Below are positions 63,098-64,000 of a stretch of DNA of 64,000 nt, in pieces; position 1 is the first letter of the stretch; each line of letters opens with the position of its first letter. A program made the position numbers and the translations under genes. This stretch comes from Strongylocentrotus droebachiensis (lineage: Eukaryota > Echinodermata > Echinoidea > Camarodonta > Strongylocentrotidae). The stretch covers positions 310,001 through 374,000 of the forward strand of contig JAVYIG010000648.1 in assembly GCA_035222895.1 (NCBI GenBank). The letters run 5' to 3'. The notes beneath the pieces were generated by a model that was not told the DNA's origin, made no database searches, and saw only the letters and a program-made list of their open reading frames with translations.

Positions 63098-63187
63098 GTA
63101 TACTAATGATGTTCCTCATTTTCAACAATTCAAAATTTTACAACTTTCTGTTATTAAAAGACAAATGAATTGTCTTTCTGGTGGCAA

Positions 63188-64000
63188 CGTAGTCATTGCA
63201 ATGACGACCTCGTCATTGCCTTGTTTTCATTCACATTATTAATATTCTTACTTCTTCTTCCTATCGTCTGAAATCCCATTCGTTTTGCACGTAGTGCTTG
63301 TGGATCCTATCTAGGTCCTTTACTCTTGCTCGATTCCTTTCAAACTTTGTAGGCGTAATCTCTGATATCAAATCCAGGTCACCTACTTTTTCATTTTCTG
63401 AAATAACTCATGCGTGACCGTCCAGGCGCCATTTTGTCCATTTCTGGTCAATTTTAAGGCCTTTCTTTCTTCCTTCCTATCTCCACTATCCTAGATCCTA
63501 CACATTTCTAACAAATTCCTCTAGATAGTGTAAGAGATGTTCTTTCATCTGCGACGCATAACCTGACCTTCAAAATGCCATCTTCGTACTCAAATTCAAA
63601 TCTGAAACCGACTCCGGCAAAAAACTATAAAATTCTTGAAAAATGGACCCCTGCAAATCTACAAATTGCAATAACTTTCTTTTACCGATTCCATTTCGTC
63701 TCATCTTCTTGCAGTATCTTTATCTCACAATTGCACATAGCTATGCCACATTTCACGCGCCGATGGCTATGCAAAACATAAGTAGAGCCCTCTAAAGTTC
63801 TGGGAATTGCTTTTTTTTCTGTGGCCGTATCTCCATCATGGCTTGGCAGACCCGTACCTTTTTTTGGATTTAGATTCTTGAACATATGCCCTTTCCAGCC
63901 ATATACAAAATTATATACCCTAACACTGACCGACTTTGCGAAAAATGCCCTCCAAATATGCAGTTTTCAAGAAAATTGCGAAATAACTTCAAATTGCTCT
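63188..64000 (+). repeat. Long interspersed repeat R, copy 2, runs off the window
   Basis: Same order of segments as at 1815 in the same orientation, with small insertions and deletions; it begins 90 bases after exon 31. The window ends inside it. Confidence 0.78.

Overview
This is an AT-rich animal genomic window dominated by one large, intron-rich gene on the + strand, embedded in dense transposon-derived repeats. I recognise 31 coding exons between 11084 and 63097. They join in one frame into 2,028 codons with canonical GT/AG borders and no internal stop. The gene is open at both ends: the first exon is the second half of an HYR (hyalin repeat) domain, and the last stops inside an EGF domain. 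Domain order is: half HYR, 2 CCP (sushi), HYR, 5 CCP, HYR, 3 CCP, HYR, 3 CCP, HYR, 2 CCP, HYR, HYR, 1 CCP, a two-exon region with a polybasic cluster, 3 ephrin-receptor-like (GCC2/GCC3) cysteine repeats, then EGF-like domains. The part from HYR-HYR-CCP onward is the order known from SVEP1 (sushi, von Willebrand factor A, EGF and pentraxin domain protein), an extracellular adhesion protein. The longer CCP/HYR array in front of it is an expansion relative to the vertebrate protein. The HYR/CCP/EGF mix, short phase-1 exons and repeat types suggest a marine invertebrate deuterostome, most likely an echinoderm; this is inference, not proof.

Layout. 1-11083: no exon I can support; repeats, including a long interspersed repeat that also occupies 63180-64000, a hAT-type element with a perfect 8-bp target duplication (3526-4388), a possible Helitron end (5556), duplicated blocks, a 440-bp tandem repeat (8331-9380) and a foldback element (10347-10920). 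11084-28835: exons 1-11, with an antisense non-LTR retrotransposon (about 14142-17426), a sense reverse-transcriptase relic (22062-23900) split by a foldback element, two hAT elements and a minisatellite. 28836-44550: exons 12-20, with a 908-bp foldback element inserted in a tRNA-derived SINE, A-rich satellite tracts, and a 5.6-kb intron that may hold antisense exons and a broken zinc-finger fragment. 44551-56072: exons 21-29, with GC-rich foldback DNA and more SINE copies. 56073-64000: a 5.5-kb intron with a 160-bp tandem-repeat element, a 71-bp satellite inside a foldback and a retrotransposon 3' end, then exons 30 and 31.

No bacterial-type operon, CRISPR array, rRNA or intact tRNA gene is present. 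The strongest points for follow-up are the modular evolution of the SVEP1-like gene (all sixteen CCPs with six cysteines; three HYR domains split by introns at different positions and phases), the polybasic cluster, and the well-dated nesting of several mobile elements whose empty sites can be read inside the window itself.
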